Shown piece by piece: positions 54,051 through 62,989 of a stretch of DNA of 64,000 nt. Both the position numbers and the translations under genes were made by a program. The notes below the pieces were generated by a model, which worked only from the letters and a program-made list of their open reading frames with translations, was not told the origin of the DNA and made no database searches. The stretch comes from Chryseobacterium sp. GTDB taxonomy: Bacteria > Bacteroidota > Bacteroidia > Flavobacteriales > Weeksellaceae. Every line of letters begins with the position of its first letter. The stretch's first letter is position 1. The stretch spans positions 1-64,000 of the forward strand of contig JAITUA010000018.1 in assembly GCA_031286615.1 (NCBI GenBank), read 5' to 3'.

Positions 54051-54896
54051 TTATTGATTATAAACGTGAATATCTCGTTGTGGAAAAGGAATTCCAATTC
54101 CTGCTTTATCGAGGGCTTCTTTACAACCTATAATCAGTTCTTCATTCATCGCCCAGAAATTCTCTGTAGATGTACTTACTCTTATTGATAAGTTGACAGC
54201 ACTTTCTCCAAGTTCAGTAACCACTACCTGTGGAGCAGGTGCTGTAAGAGCATATTGATTATTTTTAATGACATTCATTAAAAGTTCTTTGGTCTGCTTA
54301 AGATCGGCATCATATGCAACTCCAATATCCAATGATGTTCTTCTGGTACCCAGATGGGTAAAGTTGGTAATACTGTTGTTTGAAACCACTCCGTTAGGAA
54401 TAACGATCAATTGGTTTTGTGGGGTAACCAGTTTCGTATGGAAAATATCTATTGCCTGCACGGTTCCTGAAACCCCGGAATTGGTAGAAATAAAGTCACC
54501 AATTTTAAAAGGCTTTAATAATAAAATTAAGATTCCACCTGCAAAATTAGTCAAGGAGCCTTGTAAAGCTAAACCTACCGCTAAACCAGCGGCCCCAATC
54601 ATGGCAACAAACGCAGAGGTCTGTACTCCTAACTGAGTTACAACAACGATAAACAACAGAATATTAAGTCCCCAGTTAATAATATTCAGCAAGAAATGCT
54701 GCAGAGAAGCTTCCATATTTCGTTTTTTGAAGCCTTTCTCCACCAGTCTTTTAATCATTCTTATCATCCATGAGCCAATCAGATAAATCAATAATGCAGA
54801 AATAACTGCAGTAAAAACTCTCGGTGCCCATGAAATTGCTGAAGAAATTAACGTGTCCCAGTGTTGTTGAATTTTGTTCAATTCTAAATCGTCCAT
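54051..54896 (-). CDS. Small-conductance mechanosensitive channel (MscS family)
   Basis: 281 residues from ATG 54896 (MDDLELNKIQQHWD), close to the E. coli MscS length; an upstream in-frame ATG would add 34 unlikely residues. Three membrane helices, the last being the Gly/Ala-rich pore helix AMIGAAGLAVGLALQGSLTN, then the beta domain (KPFKIGDFI) and the C-terminal alpha/beta domain. It releases solutes on osmotic downshift. Apparently transcribed alone. Confidence 0.92.
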   Translation of the reverse strand: MDDLELNKIQQHWDTLISSAISWAPRVFTAVISALLIYLIGSWMIRMIKRLVEKGFKKRNMEASLQHFLLNIINWGLNILLFIVVVTQLGVQTSAFVAMIGAAGLAVGLALQGSLTNFAGGILILLLKPFKIGDFISTNSGVSGTVQAIDIFHTKLVTPQNQLIVIPNGVVSNNSITNFTHLGTRRTSLDIGVAYDADLKQTKELLMNVIKNNQYALTAPAPQVVVTELGESAVNLSIRVSTSTENFWAMNEELIIGCKEALDKAGIGIPFPQRDIHVYNQ

Positions 54897-55220
54897 TTTA
54901 TATACTATGTGTTTACTATTTATCAATGAGATATTAAGTTCTGCAGGATTTAAAAATGAAATTGAATACATCTGTCTAAAAAGAAAATTGCCATCCACTT
55001 CAAAAGTGAAAGTAAATGATATTATAGATTAAAATAGATTGACAGCAGAAAAGATTGTTTCAGCTTTACTCAATAATCATTCAGAAATTGAATCTTGCAG
55101 GAAGAAATAATTTTCGGGACATAGAATTACAAAAACGATACCGAAGTACTGTAATTATCAAAATTAACGTCCTTTAAAACTAAAATTATTAATAAAACAG
55201 CGTCTGCCGGTGAATATTTT
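54897..55220. other. Intergenic region between the SDR gene and the mscS gene
   Basis: No coding region, RNA gene or clear terminator was recognised. A short palindrome CACTTCAAAAGTG lies near 55000. No exact -7 box was found upstream of the channel gene. Confidence 0.4.
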
Positions 55221-55955
55221 TTAGGGTAGTTTTGCAGCCAGACTTTCTGGTAAAAGTCTAAGAATATGGTAAATAATTTTCCATTTAAAATTCGGAACGA
55301 TGGTAAAGGAATTTCCTGCATTGACAATATATTTTGCCACATAATCCGGCTCCATAATCAAGGATTCATTCAGTTCTAATCCTTCATTGATTTTTGTTCT
55401 GATGTAGCCAATAACTAAAGCATTCACAATAATTTTTCGGGAAGCTAATTCCTGTCTCAATCCGGCCAGAAACTGAGTAAATGCAGCTTTTGTACTTCCG
55501 TAAACAAAATTACTTTTCCTTCCCCTTACTCCGGACAATGAAGAAAGCCCGATTATTCTTTCAAGATTCTTGTTATCCTTATCCATTGCAATGATACTCA
55601 GGATAGATACTGCTCCCATATAATTGACTTCCATCATTTGCTTAGCACCTTTAAAGTCTGTCAGAGCTTTTTGGTTGTCGACTAAAAATCCCGCTGCATA
55701 CACTACAATATGAGGTTTTACAGGAAGTTCAGAATAAAATTTATGATGTGAATCAAAATCTGCGGCATCAAAGTACAAAACAGAAACTTTTGAAGAGTCC
55801 AGATGATTTAAGTTCATAAAATCTTCCAGAGATGCTGTATTTCTGGAGGCCGCGATCACGGCAAAGCCTTTTTCAACATATTGCTTTATACATTGTTTTG
55901 CTACATCTGAATTCGCTCCCAGAATAAGAACCGTTCTGTTTGTGTTTTGATTCAT
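55221..55955 (-). CDS. Short-chain dehydrogenase/reductase (SDR) family protein
   Basis: 244 residues. The Rossmann start reads TVLILGANSDVAKQCIKQY (GxxxDxA variant of the usual glycine motif). The catalytic Ser, Tyr and Lys are visible in GLSSLSG and FVYGSTKAAF. It resembles the oxidoreductases paired with FAD enzymes in decaprenyl-phosphoryl-type epimerisation, but no partner is next to it here, so the substrate is open. A -7 box ends only four bases before the start codon, suggesting a leaderless mRNA. Confidence 0.85.
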   Translation of the reverse strand: MNQNTNRTVLILGANSDVAKQCIKQYVEKGFAVIAASRNTASLEDFMNLNHLDSSKVSVLYFDAADFDSHHKFYSELPVKPHIVVYAAGFLVDNQKALTDFKGAKQMMEVNYMGAVSILSIIAMDKDNKNLERIIGLSSLSGVRGRKSNFVYGSTKAAFTQFLAGLRQELASRKIIVNALVIGYIRTKINEGLELNESLIMEPDYVAKYIVNAGNSFTIVPNFKWKIIYHILRLLPESLAAKLP

Positions 55956-55959
55956 AGGG

Positions 55960-55967
55960 CAAAGATA
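55960..55967 (-). promoter_or_regulatory. SDR gene -7 box next to the start codon
   Basis: The minus strand reads TATCTTTG, four bases upstream of the ATG at 55955. Given the usual -7 placement, transcription would begin at or within a base or two of the ATG. Confidence 0.55.
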
Positions 55968-56045
55968 ATTTTATTAAATACTAATCCCAAATGAACATCA
56001 CAACTGCTTAATCATCTTCATTATTTTTCTTGTTGGTAGACTGTA

Positions 56046-56086
56046 TAAAAAGACTGCGGCGGGTGAACTTCGTTCACCCGCCGCAG
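56046..56086 (-). terminator. GC-rich intrinsic terminator of nusB-DUF1573-yajC
   Basis: A perfect 15-bp stem (56054-56068 with 56072-56086), about 70 percent GC in an AT-rich genome, with a UUC loop closed by C-G and a T run on the minus strand. Confidence 0.85.
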
Positions 56087-56106
56087 CTAAATATTTTCAG
56101 ACTGAA

Positions 56107-56469
56107 TTATTTCTTCTCTTCAGTTGCTGTCTCTTTTTTGTCATCTGCTTTATCTGCAGATTTTGTTTTATCTCCAAAACGAGATTCTGTCATTTCTCTG
56201 GAAACTGCTGCTTTTTCAAATTTCAGTTTTCCTGATAATGTTTCAATAACAAAACCATCATCCTGAACCTGAGCAATTCTTCCGTGAAGACCTGAGGTAA
56301 GAACTACTCTTGTTCCTACTTTAAGGTTTTCCTGAAAGTTTTTCTCTTGCTTTTGCTTTCTCATTTGAGGTCTTATCATCAGGAAATAAAATCCTACAAA
56401 CATCACCCCCATCATGATCAGCATCATAGGTGAAGATCCACCTGCTGCCTGTAAAAATAGTGTCAACAT
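56107..56469 (-). CDS. yajC: Preprotein translocase subunit YajC
   Basis: 120 residues with one N-terminal membrane helix (MLIMMGVMFVGFYFLMIRPQ region) and the typical RPQMRKQKQEKNFQENLKVGTRVVLTSGLHG segment that follows it. The tail is highly charged (Lys/Glu/Asp). YajC associates with SecDF at the inner membrane. It lies 10 bases after the DUF1573 gene and is the last gene of the nusB run, followed by a strong terminator. Confidence 0.93.
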   Translation of the reverse strand: MLTLFLQAAGGSSPMMLIMMGVMFVGFYFLMIRPQMRKQKQEKNFQENLKVGTRVVLTSGLHGRIAQVQDDGFVIETLSGKLKFEKAAVSREMTESRFGDKTKSADKADDKKETATEEKK

Positions 56470-56479
56470 ATTGTTATTA

Positions 56480-56986
56480 TTATGGTTGGATATTCGCTGT
56501 GAATGTTAATCTGATTGGAGCTTTTTCTACGTTTGCAAAAACATCTGCATACTTCTGAACGTTTCCGTCAAAGCTTGAAGAATCAAAATGCAATGTAACT
56601 TTTCCTTTTTTACCTGGCATAATCGGCTCTTTTGTGAAATCAGGAGCTGTACATCCGCATCCTGGCTTAACTTCAGAAATGATTAAAGGGTTTTTCCCTG
56701 TATTGGTAATTTCATATACGTGTTCTACTTTGTCTCCTTTTTTGATTTTCCCAAAATCGAAGCTGTTTTCAGATAAAGCAACAGAAGTAGATGGTTCGTT
56801 AGAAACCGGAGCAGCTGCTTCACCTGTTACAGGCGCTGCCGCAGAATCAGTGGTTACCGGAGCAGCAACAGCCGAAGAGTCAGTAGTTGCAGTTTCAGTA
56901 CTTTGAGTTTCTTTGTTTTCTTTTTTACATGAAACTAACCCAAAGCCTATAATAGACAAGGCGATAATTGATAACGTCTTTTTCAT
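56480..56986 (-). CDS. DUF1573 domain lipoprotein
   Basis: 168 residues. Lipoprotein signal with lipobox LVSCKK. An Ala/Thr/Pro-rich linker of about 50 residues leads to the DUF1573 domain, an Ig-like fold beginning SENSFDFGKIKKGDKVEHVYEITN (quoted in part) and including the conserved PGCGCTAPD. Widespread in Bacteroidota; exact function unknown. The start is two bases after the nusB stop, so it is coupled to nusB. Confidence 0.88.
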   Translation of the reverse strand: MKKTLSIIALSIIGFGLVSCKKENKETQSTETATTDSSAVAAPVTTDSAAAPVTGEAAAPVSNEPSTSVALSENSFDFGKIKKGDKVEHVYEITNTGKNPLIISEVKPGCGCTAPDFTKEPIMPGKKGKVTLHFDSSSFDGNVQKYADVFANVEKAPIRLTFTANIQP

Positions 56987-56987
56987 T

Positions 56988-57893
56988 TTATATTCTATTT
57001 TGATCTTTACAATATTTATCTAAAATACCATTGATGAAGATATTGGAACGGTCTGTAGCAAATACTTTTGCAATTTCAATATATTCATTAATAATAACTC
57101 TTGAAGGTGTGAAAGCAAAATTATCAAGTTCTGCAATTGCTGTAGACAAGATTACTTTATCCATTAAAGAAACTCTTTCAAGATCCCAGTTTTCAAGTCT
57201 CTCTCCCAGTTTCTTTTCATTGTTTTCCCAGTTGTTCAGAGTATCTTTCAACAATTTTGCAGCGAAAGTTTTATCTTCTTCATCTTTAATCATTTTAATT
57301 AAAGTTCTGCTTTCTTCATCTTCTCTCAGGAAACCGATTGTTTTTTGTACCATGGAGTTGGCAATGTGAATATCATCATACCATGAAAGTTCTTTATCTC
57401 CCAGATAATCATGAAAATCTTCATTTTCAGCAATATATCTTAAAAATAATTTTCCGATAAATTTCTGATCTTCTTCAAAAGAATATCCATCTTCTTTCAT
57501 GAAATCCTGATAACGCTTTCCAGCAGTAATTCTTTGGAAAGTTTTTACCAATAGGTCATCATGCATATCCCATTTCAACTGCTTATGCTGGCCTGTAAAG
57601 AATAATCTTTCAGGATTTTCTTCCAGTTTAAGCAATACTTGGTTGTTGATGAATTTTTGGTTAGGATTAATGTCAGAATCAGTTTTAAGATATTTGTTCT
57701 TCCCAATTTCGATCTGGTGTTCTGCCAATTCTTTAAGGGCCACCAAAAAATTGAGCTGATAAATGTATAGATAATAGATTTTCTCTATACCAGCAAACAT
57801 GTTTTTCTCTAAAACATCAAACTTTACAGGATTTTGGTAGTATGAATACACCGTCTGTACTACTTTTTCACGGATTTGTCGTCTTCCTAACAT
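56988..57893 (-). CDS. nusB: Transcription antitermination factor NusB
   Basis: 301 residues, the long Bacteroidota form. The N-terminal start MLGRRQIREKVVQTVYSYYQ resembles a NusB helix and is followed by an extra helical region, while the classical NusB domain is at the C-terminus with VSLMDKVILSTAIAEL and VIINEYIEIAKVFATDRS. It joins NusE (S10) on boxA RNA in antitermination of rRNA operons. First gene of nusB-DUF1573-yajC. Confidence 0.92.
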   Translation of the reverse strand: MLGRRQIREKVVQTVYSYYQNPVKFDVLEKNMFAGIEKIYYLYIYQLNFLVALKELAEHQIEIGKNKYLKTDSDINPNQKFINNQVLLKLEENPERLFFTGQHKQLKWDMHDDLLVKTFQRITAGKRYQDFMKEDGYSFEEDQKFIGKLFLRYIAENEDFHDYLGDKELSWYDDIHIANSMVQKTIGFLREDEESRTLIKMIKDEEDKTFAAKLLKDTLNNWENNEKKLGERLENWDLERVSLMDKVILSTAIAELDNFAFTPSRVIINEYIEIAKVFATDRSNIFINGILDKYCKDQNRI

Positions 57894-57915
57894 TCAAAGA
57901 GCTTTTTTATGGGTG

Positions 57916-57923
57916 CAAAGATA
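57916..57923 (-). promoter_or_regulatory. Putative nusB operon -7 box
   Basis: The minus strand reads TATCTTTG, an exact match, 22 bases upstream of the nusB start. Confidence 0.55.
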
Positions 57924-57967
57924 CAAAATTTAAAATTGATGAAATTCGTAGTGTGATGACATTTTTG

Positions 57968-57975
57968 TAATTTTG
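57968..57975 (+). promoter_or_regulatory. Putative ABC exporter gene -7 box
   Basis: TAATTTTG matches TAnnTTTG and ends nine bases before the ATG at 57985, giving a leader of about six bases. This rules against the upstream in-frame ATG at 57973. Confidence 0.5.
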
Positions 57976-57984
57976 TACAACTAT

Positions 57985-59646
57985 ATGAAAGCGCTTAAAA
58001 CCTTAAACCCCTATTTTTGGAAACACAAAATACTTTTGTTTTGGGGGGTACTATTTATCATTGCCAGTAATTTCTTTAATATATATAAGGTTCAGTTTGT
58101 AGGAAAATCTGTGGATGAGCTTACAAAAAATGGAAACCTTGGCTTTAATAATCAGGTTCTGATCTATGTTGGAATCATTGTTGGATGTTCTCTCCTGACC
58201 GGATTCTTCACTTTCATGATGAGGCAGACCATTATTGTGGCTTCCAGAAGAATAGAATATGAGCTTAAAAATAAAATCTACAGACATTACCAGGATTTAT
58301 CTTTAACGGATTATAAGCAGACAACCATCGGGGACTTAATGAACAGATTGAGTGAAGATGTGGTTGCCGTAAGAATGTATCTTGGTCCCGGGGTGATGTA
58401 TGTTGCCAACCTGATCGTTCTGGTAGTGATCACGGCAATTTATATGGTGAAAACAGATGCATCCATGACAATGTGGACTTTGCTTCCACTTCCGATTTTG
58501 TCTTTTGCTATTTATAAGGTAAGCTCAATTATTAATAAAAAGTCGAAGATTATGCAGAAAAGCCAGTCTGCAATTTCAACTTTTGTTCAGGACAGTTTTT
58601 CAGGAATCCGTGTAGTGAAATTCTTCGCCAGAGAAAAATACATTGAAAAAAACTACGGAATCAAGGTAACAGATTATCAGAATAAGGCATTGGATCTGGC
58701 AAAAACAGAAGCCTATTTTTTTACTATTATTCTTTTTGTAATCGGGCTTCTCAATGTGGCTATCATCTGGATTGGAGGTACAAAATATATTGCAGGAGAA
58801 TTAAGCATCGGTAAAATTGCAGATTTTTTCATGTATATCAACACCCTGATCTTCCCTTTCTCTATGGTTGGCTGGGTAACTTCTGTAAACCAAAGAGCTG
58901 AAGCATCCATGCAAAGGATCAATGAATTCATGGATAAGAAATCAGAAATCATTAATACTAATTTTGAAAACTACCCTATTAAAGGAGATATAGAATTCAG
59001 GAATGTTTCTTATGTATATCCTAATACAGGAATTAAGGCACTGGATAATCTAAGCTTTAAAGTAAAAGCCGGAGAATCTTTGGCTATTATGGGTAAAACC
59101 GGAAGCGGAAAATCAACGATTGCTCTACTTTTATGCAGATTGATAGATCCAAGTGAAGGAGAGATTCTGATTGATGGTAAAAACCTGAAAGATCATAATC
59201 TGAGCAACTACAGAAACTTCATTGGATATATTCCTCAGGAGAGCTATTTATTCTCTGATTCTATAGAAAATAATATAGGGTTTGCCATAGATCATCCTTC
59301 TCATGAGAAAGTGGTAGAATATTCAAATATTGCAGATGTTCACAAAAATATTGTTGAGTTTAAAGAGCAATATAAAACACTTGTAGGTGAACGCGGAGTC
59401 ATGCTTTCGGGAGGACAAAAGCAAAGAATTTGCATTGCAAGAGCCTTAATTAAAGACCCGAATATCATCATTTTTGATGATTCATTGTCTGCTTTAGACA
59501 CCGAAACGGAGCAGAATATTTTGGAAAATATCGATAAAAAAATAAGTAACGCTACTTCCATAATCATCACACACAGAGAGTCTAGCGCTCAAAAAGCCGA
59601 TCAAATTATCAACCTTACGGAAATTGCCAATTCTGTAACTGCTTAG
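57985..59646 (+). CDS. ABC exporter, fused membrane and ATPase domains
   Basis: 553 residues from ATG 57985 (MKALKTLNPYFWKHKI). An N-terminal six-helix membrane domain (about 1-300) precedes the ATPase domain: Walker A GKTGSGKSTIALL, Q-loop IPQESYLFSD, signature LSGGQKQR, Walker B IIFDDSLSALD and switch His ITHRES. This is the MsbA-like half-transporter type that works as a dimer, exporting lipids, peptides or drugs. The substrate is unknown. Divergent from the nusB operon. Confidence 0.92.
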   Translation: MKALKTLNPYFWKHKILLFWGVLFIIASNFFNIYKVQFVGKSVDELTKNGNLGFNNQVLIYVGIIVGCSLLTGFFTFMMRQTIIVASRRIEYELKNKIYRHYQDLSLTDYKQTTIGDLMNRLSEDVVAVRMYLGPGVMYVANLIVLVVITAIYMVKTDASMTMWTLLPLPILSFAIYKVSSIINKKSKIMQKSQSAISTFVQDSFSGIRVVKFFAREKYIEKNYGIKVTDYQNKALDLAKTEAYFFTIILFVIGLLNVAIIWIGGTKYIAGELSIGKIADFFMYINTLIFPFSMVGWVTSVNQRAEASMQRINEFMDKKSEIINTNFENYPIKGDIEFRNVSYVYPNTGIKALDNLSFKVKAGESLAIMGKTGSGKSTIALLLCRLIDPSEGEILIDGKNLKDHNLSNYRNFIGYIPQESYLFSDSIENNIGFAIDHPSHEKVVEYSNIADVHKNIVEFKEQYKTLVGERGVMLSGGQKQRICIARALIKDPNIIIFDDSLSALDTETEQNILENIDKKISNATSIIITHRESSAQKADQIINLTEIANSVTA

Positions 59647-59686
59647 CCATTTCGTTCTCAATTGTTAAATAAATCATAAAAAAAAT

Positions 59687-59716
59687 TTTGTGATTAAAAG
59701 AATTCTTTTATATTTG
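59687..59716 (+). promoter_or_regulatory. Promoter of the PUR-family gene
   Basis: TTTG at 59687-59690 and TATATTTG at 59709-59716, 18 bp apart: one of the best consensus matches in the window. Confidence 0.75.
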
Positions 59717-59745
59717 TTCTTAACAAGATTAAAAAATATCTAACA

Positions 59746-60081
59746 ATGAGTGAATACAAGGAACGCCATGAAAATGAAATTTTCACGAAGGTGTTAAAAG
59801 CAGGGAGAAGAACTTATTTCTTTGATGTGCGTGAGACGAAAGCAGGAGATTATTATCTTACAATCACTGAGAGTAAGAAAAATTTCGGAGAGAATGGGGA
59901 AGCTACATTCGAGAAGCATAAAATTTACCTTTACAAGGAAGATTTTAAGAGTTTTCAGGAGATGTTTAATGAGTCCACAGATTTCATCATTAATGAAAAG
60001 GGTGAGGATGTAATTTCAGAAAAACATGATAAAGACTTCAAAAGCAAATCATTCACAATTGATTCTGACGACGAAGTTTAA
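59746..60081 (+). CDS. PUR family (DUF3276) DNA/RNA-binding protein
   Basis: 111 residues of a family long named DUF3276 and now recognised as PUR-domain single-stranded nucleic-acid binders, common in Bacteroidota and spirochaetes. The core reads GRRTYFFDVRETKAGDYYLTITESKK (quoted in part), with an acidic C-terminal tail. Likely a small cytoplasmic regulator binding DNA or RNA; targets unknown. It has a strong promoter and its own terminator. Confidence 0.88.
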   Translation: MSEYKERHENEIFTKVLKAGRRTYFFDVRETKAGDYYLTITESKKNFGENGEATFEKHKIYLYKEDFKSFQEMFNESTDFIINEKGEDVISEKHDKDFKSKSFTIDSDDEV

Positions 60082-60101
60082 AAAAGAATATCTAAAAACA
60101 C

Positions 60102-60128
60102 AAGCATCTGAAAAAGATGCTTTTTTTA
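60102..60128 (+). terminator. Intrinsic terminator of the PUR-family gene
   Basis: AAGCATCT/AGATGCTT stem, GAAAA-type loop and T run. Confidence 0.9.
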
Positions 60129-60206
60129 TGCCCTATAATCAGGCAATTCATCAGTAATCTTCTTGTACAAATAAATATAAATATCCTTAGCGATAAACTG
60201 TTAGTT

Positions 60207-60231
60207 ATAAAAAAACGGGCTAAAGCCCGTT
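60207..60231 (-). terminator. Intrinsic terminator of the propeller protein gene
   Basis: AACGGGC/GCCCGTT stem with a TAAA-type loop and T residues following on the minus strand. Confidence 0.85.
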
Positions 60232-60266
60232 CTATTATTATAAGAATAATTTTTTCATTATTGATT

Positions 60267-62624
60267 TTATTGCTTTACTGATACTATTTCTTTCAGCTCC
60301 TGCTTATTGAAAGATTGAGATTTCATAAAACTAAATAGTTCAATTGGGATCTCGTTCTGGCAAGGATCTAAAGTTTTATTACTATTAGGAATAGGAGTAG
60401 TATTACCATTAATTACCTTTGCAGCAGAAAACATTACAATACCTCCATCCTTTCTAAGAGTAACCAGTTCATCATTTTGTGAGTTTGTATCAAAGTTTCC
60501 AAAACACATTACATTATCTTTGGTTTGTAAAATAGGAAAGCTCTCTGACCCAACCCCATTCAAGGTATTTCCATTTAATTTATATACATTATATTCTCCA
60601 TCAAAATTTCTATGAGCAAGAATCTCATCCGCTCCATCACCATCTAGATCTCCAACCGCCAATCCTCTCCATTCTGAATCAACTCCCCAATTTATACGTT
60701 CAGCAATCTTTGTCATTAATCCATTATCATCTATATCATAAACATGTATTCCATTATATGCTGTATTAGGAGAATTAACAAGTAGTACGATCTCATCTTT
60801 ATCATCATTATCCAGATTACCTGATGCTACAGCTACAATTTTTGAATTTGCGGGAAAATTAAGTGCATTACTATAAATAGGCTGAACGGTAGTTCCATTA
60901 AATTTGTATACAATTATTTCTGTATTAAAGTTTCTGGCTACAATAAAATCATCTTTTCCTCCACTAATAAAGTTTCCGGCAGTTACTCCTGCCCAATCAG
61001 AACCCGCTCCCCAACCTGTGATTTTATCACTTTCAACGATGTTATTATTTTCAATTTTCAAAATGTAAATACCATTATCAGCACTATTAGCATGATTGCT
61101 TAATGCTACCATCTCACTTTTGGTGTCCCCGAAAAAATCACCGGCAGCTATCCCTCTCCAGTCATATGAATTTCCATACACCTTGTTATTAGGAAACTTA
61201 TAAAATATTCTACCTTGTGGTTTCATAATGCTTATCATTCCATCAAAGTTTCTGATTACAGCAAATTCATCTTTATTCGTTCCATAAAAACTTCCATTCG
61301 CAACCCCTTTCCAATCAGAACCTGTTCCCCATTCATGATCCGTGTTAGTAGGCACAATTAACTTTTCATGAGCTGCCAAAAGTGCAATTGTCAGAGAAGA
61401 GTAATAAGACAGATTATCTATAGGTACATTAGTATAATAGTTTTTAGCAGCATATAGATCATCAACTAACTGATATATTTGCCTATCATAATCTGAAAGA
61501 CATAACCATCTATAAGAAATATAATTATCCACTGAAGCTTGAGGAGATATAACAGTTTTAACATCCCAAGGTTTACTATGATCACCAACTCCAAAATTGA
61601 TGAACAAAGGAGAGGGAGAAATATCCTTAGTTAAAGTATTAGAATAGGCTTCCATGTCCGAACCTTTATAAATAAGGTTTCCATTATTCAGAATCCCATA
61701 CTTCCAACATTCATATGGAAAAGCTATGGTTAGCCCTGAGTGAGAAATATCATCAGAAAGCGAACCATTCTTTTTCCAATATTTCCAAGTATTCGCTCCC
61801 AGATTGGCATTAAGAAGTGTATTTAATTTTAAAAAATTAGCAATTTGATTAAGCTGATTAAGGTACTTCACATCTTTTGTCGCCCTATACATTTGTACCA
61901 GGACCCTTCCCATAGAACTTTGCATATTAAAGGGAGAAATTATACCCTTATGATTTATTGGAGGGGTATTAGCATTAATTGAGTCTCTTTCTTTATAATA
62001 GCCTATACTATCATCAGGATTTGGATTAAGAGGGGGCTCTGTATGCCATTGATCCTTATGATAAAGAAGAGTTTCTTCCACCCTCTGTATGAGATCATTA
62101 GCAATAGTAAGATATTTTTTGTTAGCATAGCGGCCAGGAGGATATGAAGCCGAATTCAAATTGTGAAGTGTCGAATCTTTCTTTACTATTGCTGCAAACT
62201 TAGCCATAGGATAGGTTATGTTAGCACTATGCACCATATGAGCATAAGTTTTTCCCGAGTCTGGAGTTATGTTATAATGATTGGTTGACCATGCGGCACC
62301 AGAAATTCCTCGGTAATCAGATATATTGCTTACGCCTGCTTGAGGTGGTTGCAGCTGATTTCTAAGATCATCTCTTCTATCAATTACATTACCCATACAT
62401 TGTATTAAAGTATTAGCATATTTATCATCATGTGTTTTTTCGTACATCAATACCAATGCTTCCATATGAGCAGATGTTGCCCACGAAAAATCGGTTTGGC
62501 TTCCACTTTTAGAATAACCAAGGTGTACATCATACCCCATGCTGTCAAACAGATTTTTATAATAAGACTGGGCATGGGATTTTATTACAAATAGCAGGAT
62601 GAGAATTGTAAAGAGTTTTTTCAT
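60267..62624 (-). CDS. Large secreted protein with alpha-toroid-like domain and FG-GAP-like propeller repeats
   Basis: 785 residues. A signal peptide ends IKSHAQS. The first half (about 20-400) is helical with many aromatic residues and resembles (alpha/alpha)-barrel carbohydrate-active enzymes, but I do not recognise a family or catalytic site. From about 425 there are six repeats of about 45 residues with cores such as DWKGVANGSF and DWRGIAAGDF, one with a calcium-loop-like LDGDGADE, forming an FG-GAP/VCBS-type propeller. No T9SS tail is seen; the last residues are QELKEIVSVKQ. Glycan binding or processing outside the cell is inferred. Confidence 0.75.
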   Translation of the reverse strand: MKKLFTILILLFVIKSHAQSYYKNLFDSMGYDVHLGYSKSGSQTDFSWATSAHMEALVLMYEKTHDDKYANTLIQCMGNVIDRRDDLRNQLQPPQAGVSNISDYRGISGAAWSTNHYNITPDSGKTYAHMVHSANITYPMAKFAAIVKKDSTLHNLNSASYPPGRYANKKYLTIANDLIQRVEETLLYHKDQWHTEPPLNPNPDDSIGYYKERDSINANTPPINHKGIISPFNMQSSMGRVLVQMYRATKDVKYLNQLNQIANFLKLNTLLNANLGANTWKYWKKNGSLSDDISHSGLTIAFPYECWKYGILNNGNLIYKGSDMEAYSNTLTKDISPSPLFINFGVGDHSKPWDVKTVISPQASVDNYISYRWLCLSDYDRQIYQLVDDLYAAKNYYTNVPIDNLSYYSSLTIALLAAHEKLIVPTNTDHEWGTGSDWKGVANGSFYGTNKDEFAVIRNFDGMISIMKPQGRIFYKFPNNKVYGNSYDWRGIAAGDFFGDTKSEMVALSNHANSADNGIYILKIENNNIVESDKITGWGAGSDWAGVTAGNFISGGKDDFIVARNFNTEIIVYKFNGTTVQPIYSNALNFPANSKIVAVASGNLDNDDKDEIVLLVNSPNTAYNGIHVYDIDDNGLMTKIAERINWGVDSEWRGLAVGDLDGDGADEILAHRNFDGEYNVYKLNGNTLNGVGSESFPILQTKDNVMCFGNFDTNSQNDELVTLRKDGGIVMFSAAKVINGNTTPIPNSNKTLDPCQNEIPIELFSFMKSQSFNKQELKEIVSVKQ

Positions 62625-62655
62625 GTGAATAGTTTTGATTTGAGATAAAGTAAAG

Positions 62656-62692
62656 CAAATTTATTTCTCAATATTTTGACTAAACAAATATA
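62656..62692 (-). promoter_or_regulatory. Putative -7 boxes of the propeller protein gene
   Basis: The minus strand has TAAATTTG (62656-62663) and TATATTTG (62685-62692). For the first, a TTTG lies 21 bp upstream inside the second. Either could drive the gene. Confidence 0.45.
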
Positions 62693-62829
62693 AAAGTTTT
62701 TAACTCTACTCTGAGAATATTTTAAAAAAACCATTTCTACATGTTAACACGAAAAATATGAATAAATAATAGAAAAAATTTTTCAAGAGCTAATACCCAA
62801 AGACTGTCATTCTCAAATTTGAAACAGGT

Positions 62830-62866
62830 ATAAAATAAAAAAGTACACTTATAAAAAGTGTACTTT
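62830..62866 (-). terminator. Intrinsic terminator of tRNA-His
   Basis: AAAGTACACTT/AAGTGTACTTT stem with a short A-rich loop and T residues on the minus strand, six bases past the tRNA. Confidence 0.85.
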
Positions 62867-62871
62867 CTTTG

Positions 62872-62946
<75 letters not shown>

Positions 62947-62953
62947 GTTTTGT

Positions 62954-62989
62954 GAGTGCAAATATAGAACATTTTCCTCAACTACCAAA
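62954..62989 (-). promoter_or_regulatory. tRNA-His promoter
   Basis: -7 box TATATTTG (62959-62966) lies 19 bp from TTTG (62986-62989) on the minus strand. Bases 62954-62970 are identical to the tRNA-Thr promoter core. The -33 box lies inside the last codons of bshB1. Confidence 0.75.

Noticed and set aside
55127-55342. 71-residue frame overlapping the SDR 3' end
   Set aside because: It overlaps the well-supported SDR gene in another frame and extends into AT-rich intergenic DNA.
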